From the NCBI RefSeq assembly GCF_004011695.2, contig NC_082410.1, forward strand, positions 1,798,001-1,862,000: 64,000 bases of DNA, read 5' to 3'. Shown here one piece after another: positions 20,981-32,925 of this stretch. The notes beneath the pieces are model-generated. The model had not been told where the DNA came from. It made no database searches and worked only from the letters and a program-made list of their open reading frames with translations. Each line of letters opens with the position of its first letter. Position 1 is the stretch's first letter. The position numbers and the translations under genes were made by a program. This DNA is from Ascochyta rabiei. Its lineage: Eukaryota > Ascomycota > Dothideomycetes > Pleosporales > Didymellaceae.

Positions 20981-22587
20981 TTACCCTCGATCGTCAGGTC
21001 TTGGTTCAACATTCGACTAGATCCAAGTCAGTATGTGCCCCTAACCAACAGGCCGTTTACGCGACTTACCTGGTTTCCGTTGTAAAACTGCTGGGTCCGT
21101 GGTTCTCTCGTACGCTGATCAGCAAGCGTCCTTACCCTGATCCCTGAAGCATCTTCCCCTTCGGTTCGCGAGCTTCCTGCTCGCTCGTTCCCATGACCGC
21201 CACCTACGGCCTGCCCCTGAGCTGGTTGCGGTGCTGCAGCCCCAGTCCCGAGGAAGGACCCCACAATACTTCCAGCGTACCCAACAGTCGACGAGAGCAA
21301 TCCAAACGCGCTGCCGACCAGTCCTGTTGCTTTTCCTACCACGCCGTCCTCCCCTGCCGAGTATGCTTCTGTGTAGCCTTTGACAGGTACCAATACCAAA
21401 GTCGCACTCGGCGCCAGATCAATATCACCAAGTGTTTGGTTCTCGTCGCCGGCTGAAAGTTCGCGACTTGGCTTCGGGGCGAGGATATGTCTGAAGAAAT
21501 ATGGAGGAAGGGCGCGGTTCCTGATATTCGCATCGTCCGAGTCGAGCTTCGCGAATTCTTCATCCACCCATTTGCGCACTTCCTTCTCAAGTGTCGCTGT
21601 GCGCGGAAACGTAGAGCGGATTGTTCGGCCATCAAAGAGACGCACATTGAGATGTACGTCTTTTGCTTGCGATCCTCTTGTGGAAGTCTGGGGCTGGCTT
21701 TGTGTCTGACTCCCTGCAGTCCGCTCCTGCTCGCGCTCAGCCTTTCGTGCTTCTGCCTGTGCTTTGCGCTCGGCTTTGTCCTGCTCTATACGTCCTTTGA
21801 TACGGGCCAGCTCTTCTGCATCTTCGCGTTTCTTCTTTTGTAGTGCAGCACGCGCAGCTTGTTGTGCAGAATTTGTGGTAGAAGATGACGCTGCAAGTCC
21901 AGCTTGTGGAGGGGTTTCGGCTCTTTGCTTCCCCTTTGCATTGGAACTTGCAAAGGTAGCCGCTGGTGCTGGTGCTGATGCTGGTGCTGGTGCTGGTGCT
22001 GGTGCTGGTGATGAGACAGGTCTCGTCGCGGGTGTTGTGACCGTCACCGTAGGCCCTGAGTCTTCATACAAGTCATCCTCTGCATGCGCTGTGGTCGTCT
22101 GCGCTGTTGATGTCGACGCTGAACCAGGGATAGCTGCTGCCCCCAAAACCTTCCGTACAGAGTTTACAAACTCTTCCTGACCAACCTCGCTGCCAAGCTG
22201 TAGCTGCAGCTGCCCATTGTGTATGACAACCAAGGTAGGTGCGCTCTCGATCTTGCAGAACGCGGCGAGGAATCCAGCTTCGGTCGATCCGTTTTCAAGG
22301 CGCAAGAGAACTGCTTTCTGAGCGAGCAGGTTCGATATCTGTCCTGGTTAGAAAACATCTTTGCAATTCACGAGAACACATGTGTGTCCGGGGCAGAACT
22401 CAATACCCAACCGCTCTTCAACCACTCGTCCTCCCACTGCTTGCTCGTTGCGCCGTCATCTATCCGGTCAGTTAGCCGGAGCCTACAGTAACACAGTCGC
22501 GTGCGTACCTCGTACAAAGCAGGCTACTAGTTTCTGCTGTTGAATAGCTTGCCCAATACCGCTCTGTAGAGTGCCTTCGTAGAACAT
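20981..22587 (-). CDS. UBX-domain protein, UBXN4/erasin-like
   Basis: Four exons, 22587-22509, 22459-22407, 22338-21070 and 21016-20981, give 478 aa. The N-terminus is a thioredoxin-like domain without active-site Cys pair (MFYEGTLQSGIGQAIQQQK, KQWEDEWL, APTLVVIHNGQ). A Pro/Ala repeat (about 155-172) and a highly charged coiled coil (about 205-255) precede the UBX domain (about 270-363: VRLFDGRTIRSTFP ... SATLVLVPV). After it comes a Gly/Ala-rich hydrophobic stretch (VVGKATGLVGSAFGLL ... SIVGSFLG) that could form a membrane hairpin. This order is that of human UBXN4, an ER-membrane p97/Cdc48 adaptor in ER-associated degradation, which is the inferred role. The last exon is only 11 codons. Confidence 0.82.
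21962..22010 (-). repeat. GGTGCT hexamer microsatellite in the UBX gene
   Basis: About eight copies of a GCTGGT hexamer (one GCTGAT) on the plus strand. On the coding minus strand it encodes an Ala-Pro run in the linker of the UBX protein. Confidence 0.85.
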
Positions 22588-22965
22588 GATGATTCGTTTA
22601 CCTGGAGGTGGTCGGCACGTTGCGGGGAGGAGATAGGCGGAGCTTAGGTGGCTCCGCCAGGGTCCACTTGACTAGCTCCCGCGGAAGTACTAGCGAGTTG
22701 TGACGATTAGCGGATGTGTACTGTGGTTCTCAAGAGCTGTTCAAGCAAAGGCCAACAGTCGATGCAGCGTCAAGCTAGTGATTTGCTGATGGTTGATTAA
22801 TAATAGAGTGACTTTCGAACTCTAGAGTCTGAGAGGGCAAACGACCAAGCTTCAATTCAGACGCCACACCTCACTGGATCGCATATAGAGCGACGTTTTG
22901 CTTCAAGAACGTTCTTTCATGTTAACAGTCGTTTCGCCTTTTCCAAAGATCTCGCCTGACAAACT
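22588..22965. other. UBX gene promoter, SEC21 3' flank
   Basis: 378 bp between two minus-strand genes. Nothing further is supported. Confidence 0.45.
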
Positions 22966-25813
22966 CTACGCCACACTGCCAATGACCAGCGCCGCAACAC
23001 CTTCCTCTTCACTCCTGACGTCGATCTTCATTGTGACACCTGTCCTTGCACTGAATGCCATCCTAATGGTAGCTGCTACCTTGCCTCCGGTTATTGTCTT
23101 TCCGTAAAGCTTGAGCGTATGTGTTGTGTTCGAGAGCGCGACATCTGTGCCCTCGAGCGGCTGCAGACTCAAAGTCTTTGTGAGCTGTTCTGTTGCATCT
23201 ATATCTTTGTCAGTACTCGGTCTTGGATTGCCCGCAAAGGGAAGCGACAAACCTGATATGCTCTTCATCTCGCTCAATTGCAATGTTTCTGTTGCCGAGT
23301 CGCCGTTTGCCTGACCCCATACATTGTCGAAACTGCCAGCGTATGCTGGTACAACGTAGTCGGCACCGTTGAGGTCCAAATCTTCCACCTGGTATTCATC
23401 CGGATACCCGTCGCCCTCTTCAGGCTCGTTGGTAGTTGGGTCGATCTCCTTGCTAGTGAACTTGAGTACGTTGGTGAAGGTGGTAGCGATGAATTGCGAC
23501 TCGGTCTCGTGACGCTTGAAGGAAACGTAGACAGTACCGGGCTCATTTGTAGCAAGCTTTGGTGCCGGGATAATAAACTCCTCCTCCAGCTGCACATCGC
23601 CATCGTCTTCTGGTGCGACCACCATCTCGACGTCGAGAAGTACCGTATCGGGGAGTGTGTTCTTGATGTCGTATTGGAGAACGACATGATCCTTGAAGAT
23701 ATGCTTGACAGCAGTGACCACATATTCGGTCTCTGTCTCGGTGAGCTCGATGACCTCGCTCGACTTGAGCACACCACCGTGCGCCGCAAGCTCTGGAATC
23801 TTCTGTAGCTCTTCCTGGTACTTCTGCGCATTGTTCGCGGCCGATGCAGCAGCTTCGGCACCAACCTTCGATGGGGCCTTTGCAGCGCTGGGGGCCTTGA
23901 TGGTGGGCGTGGCACCTTCGGTCTTCTTGGAAAGATCTGCAGCATCTGCCTGTTCGCGCGAGACAGTGGGAATCTTGGAGATGTCGAAGGCGGACTCAAA
24001 GGTGTCACGAGAGTCGGAGCTGACGTACATTGCCAATTGATGCTCGAGGACGGGCAAAGAGAACATCGAGTCATTGCGGATGAAGCTGACAGCCATGTCG
24101 TCATCCTGGTCCATCAATCGGAGATTCAATGCAGCGCGGTCTCGAACTTCATCGTCGACGTCGTCAAGGCAGCGAGTGAGGAGGACATGGACCGACTTCT
24201 TGATCTCACGATCCTTTTGTCCAACACCGAACTTGGCCAGCGCAGAAGTGGCGGCGGCTCGGACAATGGCATTCTCCAAAACCACACGGTTGTAGATGTA
24301 GCGGATGTACTTCGTGGGGTGAGGTGTCGAAGGGCCCTCGCGTCCAAGAACGAACAGGATGCGGACGGCAAGCTTAGTGAACTCGCAATCTTCAATGAAC
24401 TCGCAAAGTGTTGCCAGGGCATCCTCCTTGGCTTCAGGCACAAAGCGAATGAGATCCATGATCGCTTCGACAACGGACCGCTTGAACTCGTAACCTCCCT
24501 CATCGCGCAGAATGCCACTGAGGAAAGCCAGGAAGCCAGACTGCTTGGCCTTGAACTTCAGAGCCAGCGTGCGGACAGCCTCCACGATAGTGACCTTGAA
24601 CTCGTCCGTTATCTCAGCCATGAAGCCGGTGATCTGCTTCATGAGCCTGTCTACCGAGGACTCGTTGCCAGTCTTCAGCAATGTAGTGATGGCGAATGTA
24701 GCAATGCTGCGGTTGGAGTTGGTGATGAGCGACTCGATATCCTGGTTACATGTTCGGACAGCGTCAGGCTTGAACGAGGCCATCTGCGACAGGATCCTGA
24801 GGGCAGCAAATTTTGTGACGGCGCGAGGCGATGTGAGGAATAGTTGGAGAACGTGGACGGCCTGAACGAGCTCGGCATCGGTAACGTCGCGCATGTCGGC
24901 GATGGCCTTTGCAGCCTCGAAGTTGACCATCTCGGACTTGTGGCGCAACCAGCCGTCGAGGAGTTGCATCATGGGCTGTCAGAATGGTCAGCATGCTACA
25001 TACTGGAGCGTTGTGGTGGCGTACCTTTCGCAGGTTGGGGTCCTCCTCAGCCAACTTGGCAGCCAACCTGACGAGCAGAACTGTGGCAGCAGGGCTCTTG
25101 ACCACACCAGCAGCCGAGTACTGCTGCACCATCTTGACCAAGCTCATTCGGTCGCCAGAGCGCATCTGGTACAACAGGCCAATGGCGTGGTACTGTGTCA
25201 TGTAGTTCGTGCTGGCCTGCAGAGCGGTCTGCGAGCTGCCACCGAATCCCCCGAAGAATCCGCCAGACTTGGCTCCAGACGCTGCTTCGGCTGCCTCAGA
25301 CTGCCACCTGCGAACGACATCCTTGGCGACGGGCAAGAGATGGTACGACGAAACGAGTGCGGCGGAGGCTACCGAGGGGTTCTTGTCGACGATGCACGTC
25401 TTGACGAGGCGCTCGATGGCCTGTACGGTGGAGGCGTCGATGACGCGGCAGAGAGCACGGATAGCGTTTGCGCGGTATACGACATCGCTACCCACGGAGG
25501 TGTCCTTCATGATGGACGACGTGACCATGATAACATCGTCAGCGGAGCCCGCGAGCTCCTTGATGACCAGGTAGACCATCTGACGGAGGGACGCATCCTT
25601 GTTCTGGAAAAGCTTTGAGATGCCGAAGAACAGCGTGGTGGCTTCCTGGCGTCCCCAGCTCTCGCCTGTGAAGAGGAGCAGCGCGAGCTTGGTGAGGATC
25701 ACTCTACACTTTCGTGGAGATACAGGGCTCTGGTTGAAGACGCGGGCATCTTGGAAAACGGTGGTCTTGTCGATCTGGGCGACACCACCCACATCCTCCT
25801 GCTTCTTGTCCAT
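22966..25813 (-). CDS. SEC21: Coatomer subunit gamma (gamma-COP)
   Basis: Two exons, 25813-25025 and 24975-22966, with a 49-bp intron (branch GCTGAC), give 932 aa, near the usual 900-930. It begins with an adaptin-type HEAT solenoid (FQDARVFNQSPVSPRKC, GESWGRQEATTLFFGISKLF, DVVYRANAIRALCRV, LLDGWLRHKSEMVNFEAAKA) and continues through a linker rich in Ala/Lys. The C-terminal gamma-appendage is visible as a beta-rich segment (TETEYVVTAVKHIF, VVLQYDIKNTLPD) ending in a platform subdomain (MAFSARTGVTMKIDVRSEE). Gamma-COP is part of the COPI coat that returns proteins from Golgi to ER. It is head-to-head with lipoyl synthase across 426 bp. A Gly/Phe insert (SGGFFGGFGGSSQ) sits in the solenoid. Confidence 0.95.
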
Positions 25814-26239
25814 GTTGTTGCGCGAGGTGCAGCTCTCACTGCGAGCTCTCCCTTCGTTCGAATAAAGTGTCCCGCTCTTGCTCCGCCAAACGTGGCCTTT
25901 GCCGGTCGATGGGAGGGTGCTGTCCAGGCCGGGTGCTGCAGCTGGTCGTGAGCGAGTGGAGGGTCGGAGAGGGATGCGCCAGCGGGGACTCGGGGTTGCG
26001 TCGTGTGTTGTGAATTGGTCTACGTTGAAGTTGCACCCTCGACCGGCAGCCGGTGTGCACTGTGCAGGGGTGCGGTGGGCTGCTGCTGCGTGTTTGGCCT
26101 GTTTGACAGGTTAGCGTGCTTTCCGGGTTATGCGGCCAGAAACGGGAAAGCAAGGCGCAATTCAGAGAAGCACTTCTAAGACTCAATCCCAACGATCCCC
26201 AGTCCTCCCCCCCTTCCCTGTACATACTCCACACATAGC
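25814..26239. promoter_or_regulatory. Divergent promoter SEC21 / LIP5
   Basis: 426 bp between two start codons facing away from each other. No specific sites were assigned. Confidence 0.5.
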
Positions 26240-27531
26240 ATGGCCGCCTCGATACCCCGATCGCGCTGCCTCTTCGCTGTGCCGGCGCGACAGGCTCTCC
26301 CCCGTTCACGAACAGCTTCACAATGCGCCCGAACTTTTGCCACAACCTCTGACAACCCACCAGCAGCACCTACTGCTTCAAAGCCGCCGAGAGCGAGGAC
26401 GGCGTTCAGCGACACACTCAACGCTGGCCCCTCGTTTGGTGACTTCGTCAGCCCCAACGCGCCGCTCTCCCCCGCCGAGGCCTACGAAATCAAGACCGCT
26501 ACGGTTGGCCCAGAAGGCCGCAAGAAGACCATTACGCGACTGCCAGAGTGGCTCAAGACACCCATTCCCGTAAACCAGAACTACAAGAAAATCAAAAAGG
26601 ACCTGCGAGGCCTCAATCTGCACACTGTCTGCGAGGAGGCCAAATGCCCCAACATTTCAGACTGCTGGGGAGGAAGCGACAAGAGTGCAGCGACGGCGAC
26701 CATCATGCTGATGGGTGATACATGCACGCGTGGCTGTCGTTTCTGCTCGGTCAAGACAGCAAAAGCGCCCCCACCACTGGACCCTCACGAGCCTGAGAAC
26801 ACGGCTGAAGCACTGCGAAGATGGGGACTGGGCTACGTCGTCCTAACGTCTGTAGATCGCGACGATCTTGCAGATGGAGGAGCGCGACACTTTGCGGAGA
26901 CCATCATGAAGATCAAGCAGAAGGCCCCAACGATGCTCGTCGAAGCTTTGACGGGAGACTATGCTGGAGACACGGAGATGGTCAAGACGGTCGCTTTGAG
27001 CGGACTCGACGTCTACGCACACAACGTCGAGACAACAGAGGCGCTCACACCCTTTGTCCGTGATAGGAGGGCCAAGTTCAGGCAGTCTCTTGATGTTTTG
27101 CGCACTGCAAAGGAGGCACAGCCACAGCTCATTACAAAGACAAGTATCATGTTGGGCTTGGGCGAGACCGAGGAGGACCTTTGGGATGCACTGAGAGGTA
27201 TGACTCCCTTTGACATCTAGCCTGACCGTCTTACTAACGACACACAGAACTTCGCAAAAACAACGTCGACGTCGTAACCTTTGGCCAATACATGCGACCA
27301 ACGAAGCGCCACATGGCTGTCCACGAGTATGTTACCCCTGATAAATTCGAGCTGTGGCGCCAGCGAGCTCTTGACCTGGGCTTCTTGTACTGCGCCTCTG
27401 GTCCACTTGTACGATCCAGCTACAAGGCAGGGGAAGCCTTCATTGAGAACGTTTTGAAGAAGCGAAGACTGGGGCGTGCTGACAACAGCGAGATTGCTGA
27501 ATCGCAAGCGGCAGAGAGCAAGACTTTATAG
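26240..27531 (+). CDS. LIP5: Lipoyl synthase, mitochondrial
   Basis: Two exons, 26240-27197 and 27248-27531, give 413 aa. A basic Ser/Ala-rich presequence (about 1-35) indicates mitochondrial import. The auxiliary [4Fe-4S] motif [12 protein letters not shown] has its Cys at about 131, 136 and 142; the radical-SAM motif CTRGCRFC has its Cys at 162, 166 and 169; the third auxiliary-cluster ligand motif RSSY is near the C-terminus ([12 protein letters not shown]). Other family blocks are [41 protein letters not shown] and [12 protein letters not shown]. The enzyme inserts two sulfurs into octanoyl groups on GcvH and the 2-oxoacid dehydrogenase E2 proteins. A short in-frame continuation into the intron ends in TAG and is not coding. 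The start is the first ATG of the frame. Confidence 0.97.
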
Positions 27532-29367
27532 AAGAGAGAGCGTGGTGCGTACGATCTTTATTATATATTGCGAGCTTCAGCGCATTCAACGAGCTATCGC
27601 TCCGTGCACTTCAACGTGTGCGTAATGAAACTTTGACAACTACGGCATCAAAATTTCGTCACCCTGTCTTTCTGACAAAACACATCGTTCATACTGGTAA
27701 CGGGTGTATGTTATAGAACAGAAAGGGTCCACAAACGCACTGACCAACTTTCTTGCACAACTCAACTTCGAGTCTCGTCCAAATTGCTTTCTTCCATTCC
27801 CCACACTTGGTACTACTCATCGCCTCCGCCTTTTCCAACGATGCAACGCCCGCCTGTACGCGGTTCGACGTTGGGTTTGTGATCAACCCTAGCACTACAA
27901 GACCCTATGAGAGACTTTACAACGACGTCAAGATCCAGAACCTCGGGAGTACTCGAATCACTTATCGCATTGCTTCAACCTACGCCCAGTCGAAAAGCCC
28001 CGCACCCTGTACTCACCGAGGTTCGACACTCAGCTCTGCGTGGCTAAGCGCAGTATTCATGACGTGCTACAAGGAAGTACATCTCATCTGCGTCTCATTT
28101 GCTTCTATCAACCTTATCCAAGCGCAGATAACGCTCGACTTGTAGCACACGGCCATCTACGTTCGTTCTTTCCATCATGTCTCTATTAAGGGCCGGAATA
28201 TCGAGAAGGTATTGATCACTCGTTCGTACCACAAAATCATGATGCTGCATGCAATACGCTATCAGTTGTCTGTCAGTCCTTCCGCGGGCAAGACCGTGTT
28301 GCGGCTACGATATTTGATGCAAGTCACTGAAGCAATCTTTGGCTTTATTGCTTTCCCAGCTTTGGCAATATTCCTAGTTCTGTCTGCGCTCATGGAGGTT
28401 TTTGCCTGTTGGAGTCACACCATCGACATCCACGGTTGTACCCAATTCTGCTCTTCGATCGAGGATACATAAACCACGGTGACACATAAAGAAAGATCAA
28501 CGTAAGCGGGATGCCACAAACGAACCCCGACGACCTAGTGCAATTCGAAGACCTCGCTTTAGGCAGTCCAGACGTTTCTTCTTCAACTCATTTGTCGCCT
28601 TAACAACACCCATCATCGCACCCATAGCTTGCCTTGGGTGGGCTTTGAAGCAATATGTGTATGGTTGCATACTGTGTTAAGAGACGTAATCGGGAACCTT
28701 CAAAACTACAGACTTCCCTACTCATCCCGGGTTTCTGGAGCTTTCACCACGACCAGCCAGGTCTTACAGGCTCGCTCGCCAGGCGAGCCGTCTCCGCTTC
28801 CCGCTCGGATTGCACCCGTCTAGTACCATGCAGATTGAGTACCATTGGTACCCACAATCACTTCTATGTGTCATCGTACTATCAAGCGACAGTGACTGGT
28901 TTATATATTCTATTACATGCACTGCAAGAAGTTGGGGTCTGCTGTCTTCTGAACACTATTCGCTGCTTCAAAGTTCGGAAATTAGTCTCTTGCTGCTCCA
29001 ACTGCTTCATCTCGTTTGGTCTTTTCAGAGTCTTCTCGTTTGTATCTCATTTTGTCTCCACTCAATACCAGCCTTGTCGTCCTGAAGTGAGATTCTTTGG
29101 TTGGAAAAAGTTCTTCAGCAGTAAAGACAAGTATTTCCAAGTTTCCCGTTGAATTGAGAGCGGCTGACGCGTGTCTTGCCACTTGCTTCGCATTACTCCC
29201 AGTACTCGTGTTGCTGCTTAGTGGCGCCACGTGGCACGGTCCAAGTGCACAGCCACAGCGTAACCTGTTCAAAGATGTATGTCTTCAGCAAGCTTTGGAC
29301 AATCTTACTTTCATACATCACATTATCTCGAGCGATTACAGTACCTCAGCCTAAATATTTCAGCACT
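27532..29367. other. 1.8-kb gap, no gene seen
   Basis: Several short frames exist but none has splice context or recognisable sequence. One frame at 28212-28472 contains a hydrophobic segment but starts without conserved context. A perfect 7-bp inverted repeat (GGCTCGC/GCGAGCC, 7-nt loop) lies at 28769-28789. The final part must hold the chitinase promoter. Confidence 0.45.
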
Positions 29368-30713
29368 ATGTCGACAGCAGGCGGGTACAGGAATGTTGCA
29401 TACTTTGTAAATTGGGTATGCTGGCGTACTGGAAACTTATAACATCATGCTGAGTACGCTGTAGGGCATATATGGACGCAACTACCATCCTCAGGACCTC
29501 CCAGCCGAGGAACTGACTCATATACTCTACGCTTTTGCAAATGTTCGTCCAGAATCTGGCGAGGTGTACTTGACAGACACATGGTCAGACACTGATAAGC
29601 ACTACGAACACGACTCCTGGAACGATGTCGGAACGAACGTGTATGGCTGTGCCAAACAGCTTTTTCTACAGAAGAAGAAGCACCGCCAGATGAAATTGCT
29701 ACTGTCGATAGGAGGATGGACTTACTCTTCCAACTTCGCACAACCAGCTTCGACGCCCCAAGGTAGAGCCAGATTCGCTAACAGTGCGGTGGATGTCATG
29801 ATGAATCTTGGCTTTGATGGTATTAAATCCCTATTGCAGTCGTATCTCTGAGTCAGTGCTTACGCACCGCAGGTCTCGACATCGACTGGGAATACCCTCA
29901 AAATGATGCTCAGGCAAAAGACATGGTACTCCTGCTTGCCGAGACCCGCAAAGCCTTGGACGCTTACGCCGCCGAACACACACCAGGAACCCACTACCTC
30001 CTGACTGTCGCCTCTCCCGCAGGCCCACAGAACTACAACCGTATGTGCCTCGCCGAGATGGACCAGTATCTTGATTTCTGGAACCTGATGGCGTACGACT
30101 TCGCCGGCAGCTGGGACTCGACCGCCGGCCACCAAGCCAACTGGCACGTCTCCCCTTCAGACCCACGATGTACACCGTTCAGCACCGCCCAAGCGCTTCG
30201 CGACTACATCGCTGCCGGCGTGCCCGCGAACAAGATAGTCGTCGGTATGCCTCTCTACGGACGCAGTTTCGCCAACACCGCCGGTCCTGGGTCAGCATAT
30301 CAAGGCGTCGGGCAGGGGACGTGGGAGGCGGGTGTGTACGACTATAAAGCACTACCCGCTCATGGCGACGCTGTCCAAAACGATCTCAGCGTGGGAGCGA
30401 GCTGGAGTTACGACCCAGCAAGCAGGTTGATGGTCAGTTACGACACGCCGCAGATGATTGAAATGAAAGCAGACATGATCAAAGAGATGGGGCTCGGTGG
30501 GGCGATGTACTGGGAGAGCAGTGGCGACCGAAAAGGAGAAGAGAGTTTAATCTCTACAGTAAGTGGTCCATGGACGTCATGTAAGCTGTTGCTAACATTG
30601 TGCAGTTTGTGAAGAGTATCGGTGGTGTTGGTGCGCTAGACCAGAGTCCGAACACGCTGCAGTATCCGGCGAGCAAATACGATAACCTGCGTGCCGGCTT
30701 TCCGAACGAATGA
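29368..30713 (+). CDS. chiB: GH18 chitinase, intracellular ChiB type
   Basis: Four exons, 29368-29415, 29465-29819, 29873-30558 and 30606-30713, give 398 aa. The start [20 protein letters not shown] lacks a signal peptide, and the first beta strand of the TIM barrel begins at residue 8, as in Aspergillus ChiB. Visible GH18 blocks are [24 protein letters not shown], the catalytic signature [11 protein letters not shown] (D136, D138, proton donor E140), [31 protein letters not shown] and [11 protein letters not shown]. The catalytic motif is split by intron 2. The enzyme cleaves chitin retaining configuration; the secretion-signal-less class is associated with autolysis and recycling of the fungus's own wall. 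It has no carbohydrate-binding module. The nearest neighbours are unrelated. Confidence 0.94.
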
Positions 30714-31475
30714 CTCGTCGGGAGCTTTGAGCAGCAGTATGGCAACAGTCTTGGTATGGTCGCATTGCCAGGGTTCGCTGCAAATGTCACGGCTTCCATG
30801 TCACTTTTATTGTTGTCATAGCAAGAACATAACACATCTCTGAAGCGAAACAGAGATGCGTGCTGCCAAAAAGAGTTGCCGGTATAAGCGTACCTTCTCT
30901 TGAACTGTTGGAGGTGGTTTACAGAGTTAGTGTAAATTTCCGGAGTATCCAAAAAGACCTTATCAGCTATCCAGGACGCTTGCAGAAATACTACTAAAGA
31001 CCTCAAGACACCATAAACGCACCAACACCTCTGACGTTCCTGCAACTGAAGAAAACAAAAGAAGAAGAAAAACCCGGGAGCCATTCAAACGAAAATACCG
31101 TACAACGAAAGCTGCATACAGATGTGCTGTGATGCTCACTGAACGCATGGTTTCCTTTTTGACGACGACACCCCAACTCAAACCTCACATGTCTCCGATC
31201 CGTCATCTTCGGGTGCAGTAGTGATGACTGCTCGGGTGGTAACGGTGCCGAAAGCTGCGTGCTGTGAACTGCAATGTGCTATCGTGAAGCAGGTTGTGTA
31301 CAAGCGCAACGACTTCCACCACTCCTGCTTGTGAAATCCGGACAGTCCGCTTGCCAGCGGGGAAGGTTTCAAGAGCAGACGGTCGTCTATGCAGTGAGAA
31401 ACGGATCCGATCCCTTGAACAGTCACGGATGAGTATGAAGGTACAAGCGAGCTGTGCCTCCGAGCCGTGCTGGAT
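30714..31475. other. Convergent 3' flanks
   Basis: Between chiB (plus) and the F-box-like gene (minus). No supported gene. Confidence 0.5.
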
Positions 31476-32925
31476 TCAAGTCAGATCGATGAAAACGGGT
31501 TCGTTTTGTGCCTCTTCCGCGGCCGGTACGGGGTTATGCTCGTAGGGATAAACGTCTGCCCTGATCATCCGCTGCAGAGAGGCATTTATCTTGGCTCTCT
31601 GGAACTCTTGCTGCGCGAGATAGTGATGCCAGTGCTGCACCAACTCGGCCCTGACGGCGCGAAACGCCGCTATGTCCTCGTGTTCGCGCGCGACGCGGGC
31701 GCGGTGCAGATAACCCTTGCTACGGCATCCAACGATATGCGGCATAATGTTGGCAAGGCTGTTGTAGAAGGCTCTGAACTCCATGAAGAGTTGGGTCATG
31801 GGCGATTTGTTTAGGATCTTCGATGGTGCTTCGAGAGAGAGCTGGCATTCCCACTCTGCAGCGTAGAAATCGAAGCCTGCCATCCCTGGGCCCATGATTG
31901 GCGATGGGTTGGGTAGGGTTGGCGTTATGCAACGGTTGTGCTTGTCGTTGCCCGGCCGATGGCGTTGAGCGTATAGCTCAGCTAATGCGTCGCCGCAGAA
32001 TGTGCCCATGAGACGGGGCTTTTGGACACATCGAAGGCGTTCAAATGGACCAACGAGGAGCTTGGTGACGGATATTACAAGGTTAGGAGCCCAATAAAAC
32101 TTCTTGAGGTTCACGCGCACCTGGAGGCTGCGAAGTAGGCGGGATTTAGCAAGGACCCCAGATATGACTACTGCGACAAAATCTGTAGGGGTGTCAGCGA
32201 TGCCGGTTCATTCTTGTAACCATGTGCACATGCTTACCACGAATGTCATATATCTCAACTTCTTCATCCCAGTCGTCTACGACTCCACGTCTTCTGTGCG
32301 CCCAACGTCCGTTTAACTTCAGTTCAACCGTTATGATGACTGTGTAATTCCTAGCGGCGGCCCAGGCGAAATTACGAATAAAGCGATCAGCTCCTACTTG
32401 TCCTGGCGAGTAGTGCCTCGACCCATCTGGTCCATTTGGTACCAGTATTCGTCGACCACCTGCAAGTTGAAGTCGGTCAGCGTACGGACAATACGGCTCA
32501 ACGAGAGGCATCCACTCACAGAGCATCACACCGTCCCTACTAACGTCGATTGTAAACGTCGCCGTGGAGTAAAACACGTCTTTGACCTCTTCATAGACTT
32601 CGCGATTGAAGCCAAGATAAAGGCTCAGTAGCGGCATTGGGAACACGGTCCGTAGCAGATCTTCTGATCCTGTGCTCGGTTGAGTCTGCGATCGGCTCTG
32701 GTAGATAGCCAACGGGTCGATCTCACGCGTTGGCATCAAGTACTTAAAGATCTCCTGACGTAGCTCCGTTGGTAGTTTCAAAAAGTGGCATGGTGCATTG
32801 CGATCAATATGCTGGCAGCGAGTGAGATGGGGATGGATAGACGGAGGATTCCATCTGCAAGGTCTGTCGCATGAGTATCCTTCGGACGTTTGACATTGGC
32901 ACCACGGGGCGTGAGGCGTCTCCAT
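31476..32925 (-). CDS. F-box-like fungal protein of unknown function
   Basis: Two exons, 32925-32238 and 32182-31476, give 464 aa; the 55-bp intron has donor GTAAGC and acceptor CTACAG. A Cys-rich N-terminus (CQCQTSEGYSCDRPCRW) is followed by FLKLPTELRQEIFKYLMP, the short F-box-like motif that opens many fungal-specific proteins, and a typical follow-up block (LLSLYLGFNREVYEEVKDVFY, TATFTIDVSRDG). The rest contains Arg/Trp-rich segments (FAWAAARNYTVIITVELKL) and no further domain I can name. Proteins of this large, poorly characterised class may be substrate receptors of SCF ubiquitin ligases, which is inference only. Confidence 0.75.

Noticed and set aside
28769..28789. Perfect 7-bp hairpin
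   Set aside because: No associated gene or terminator context; short inverted repeats of this size occur by chance.
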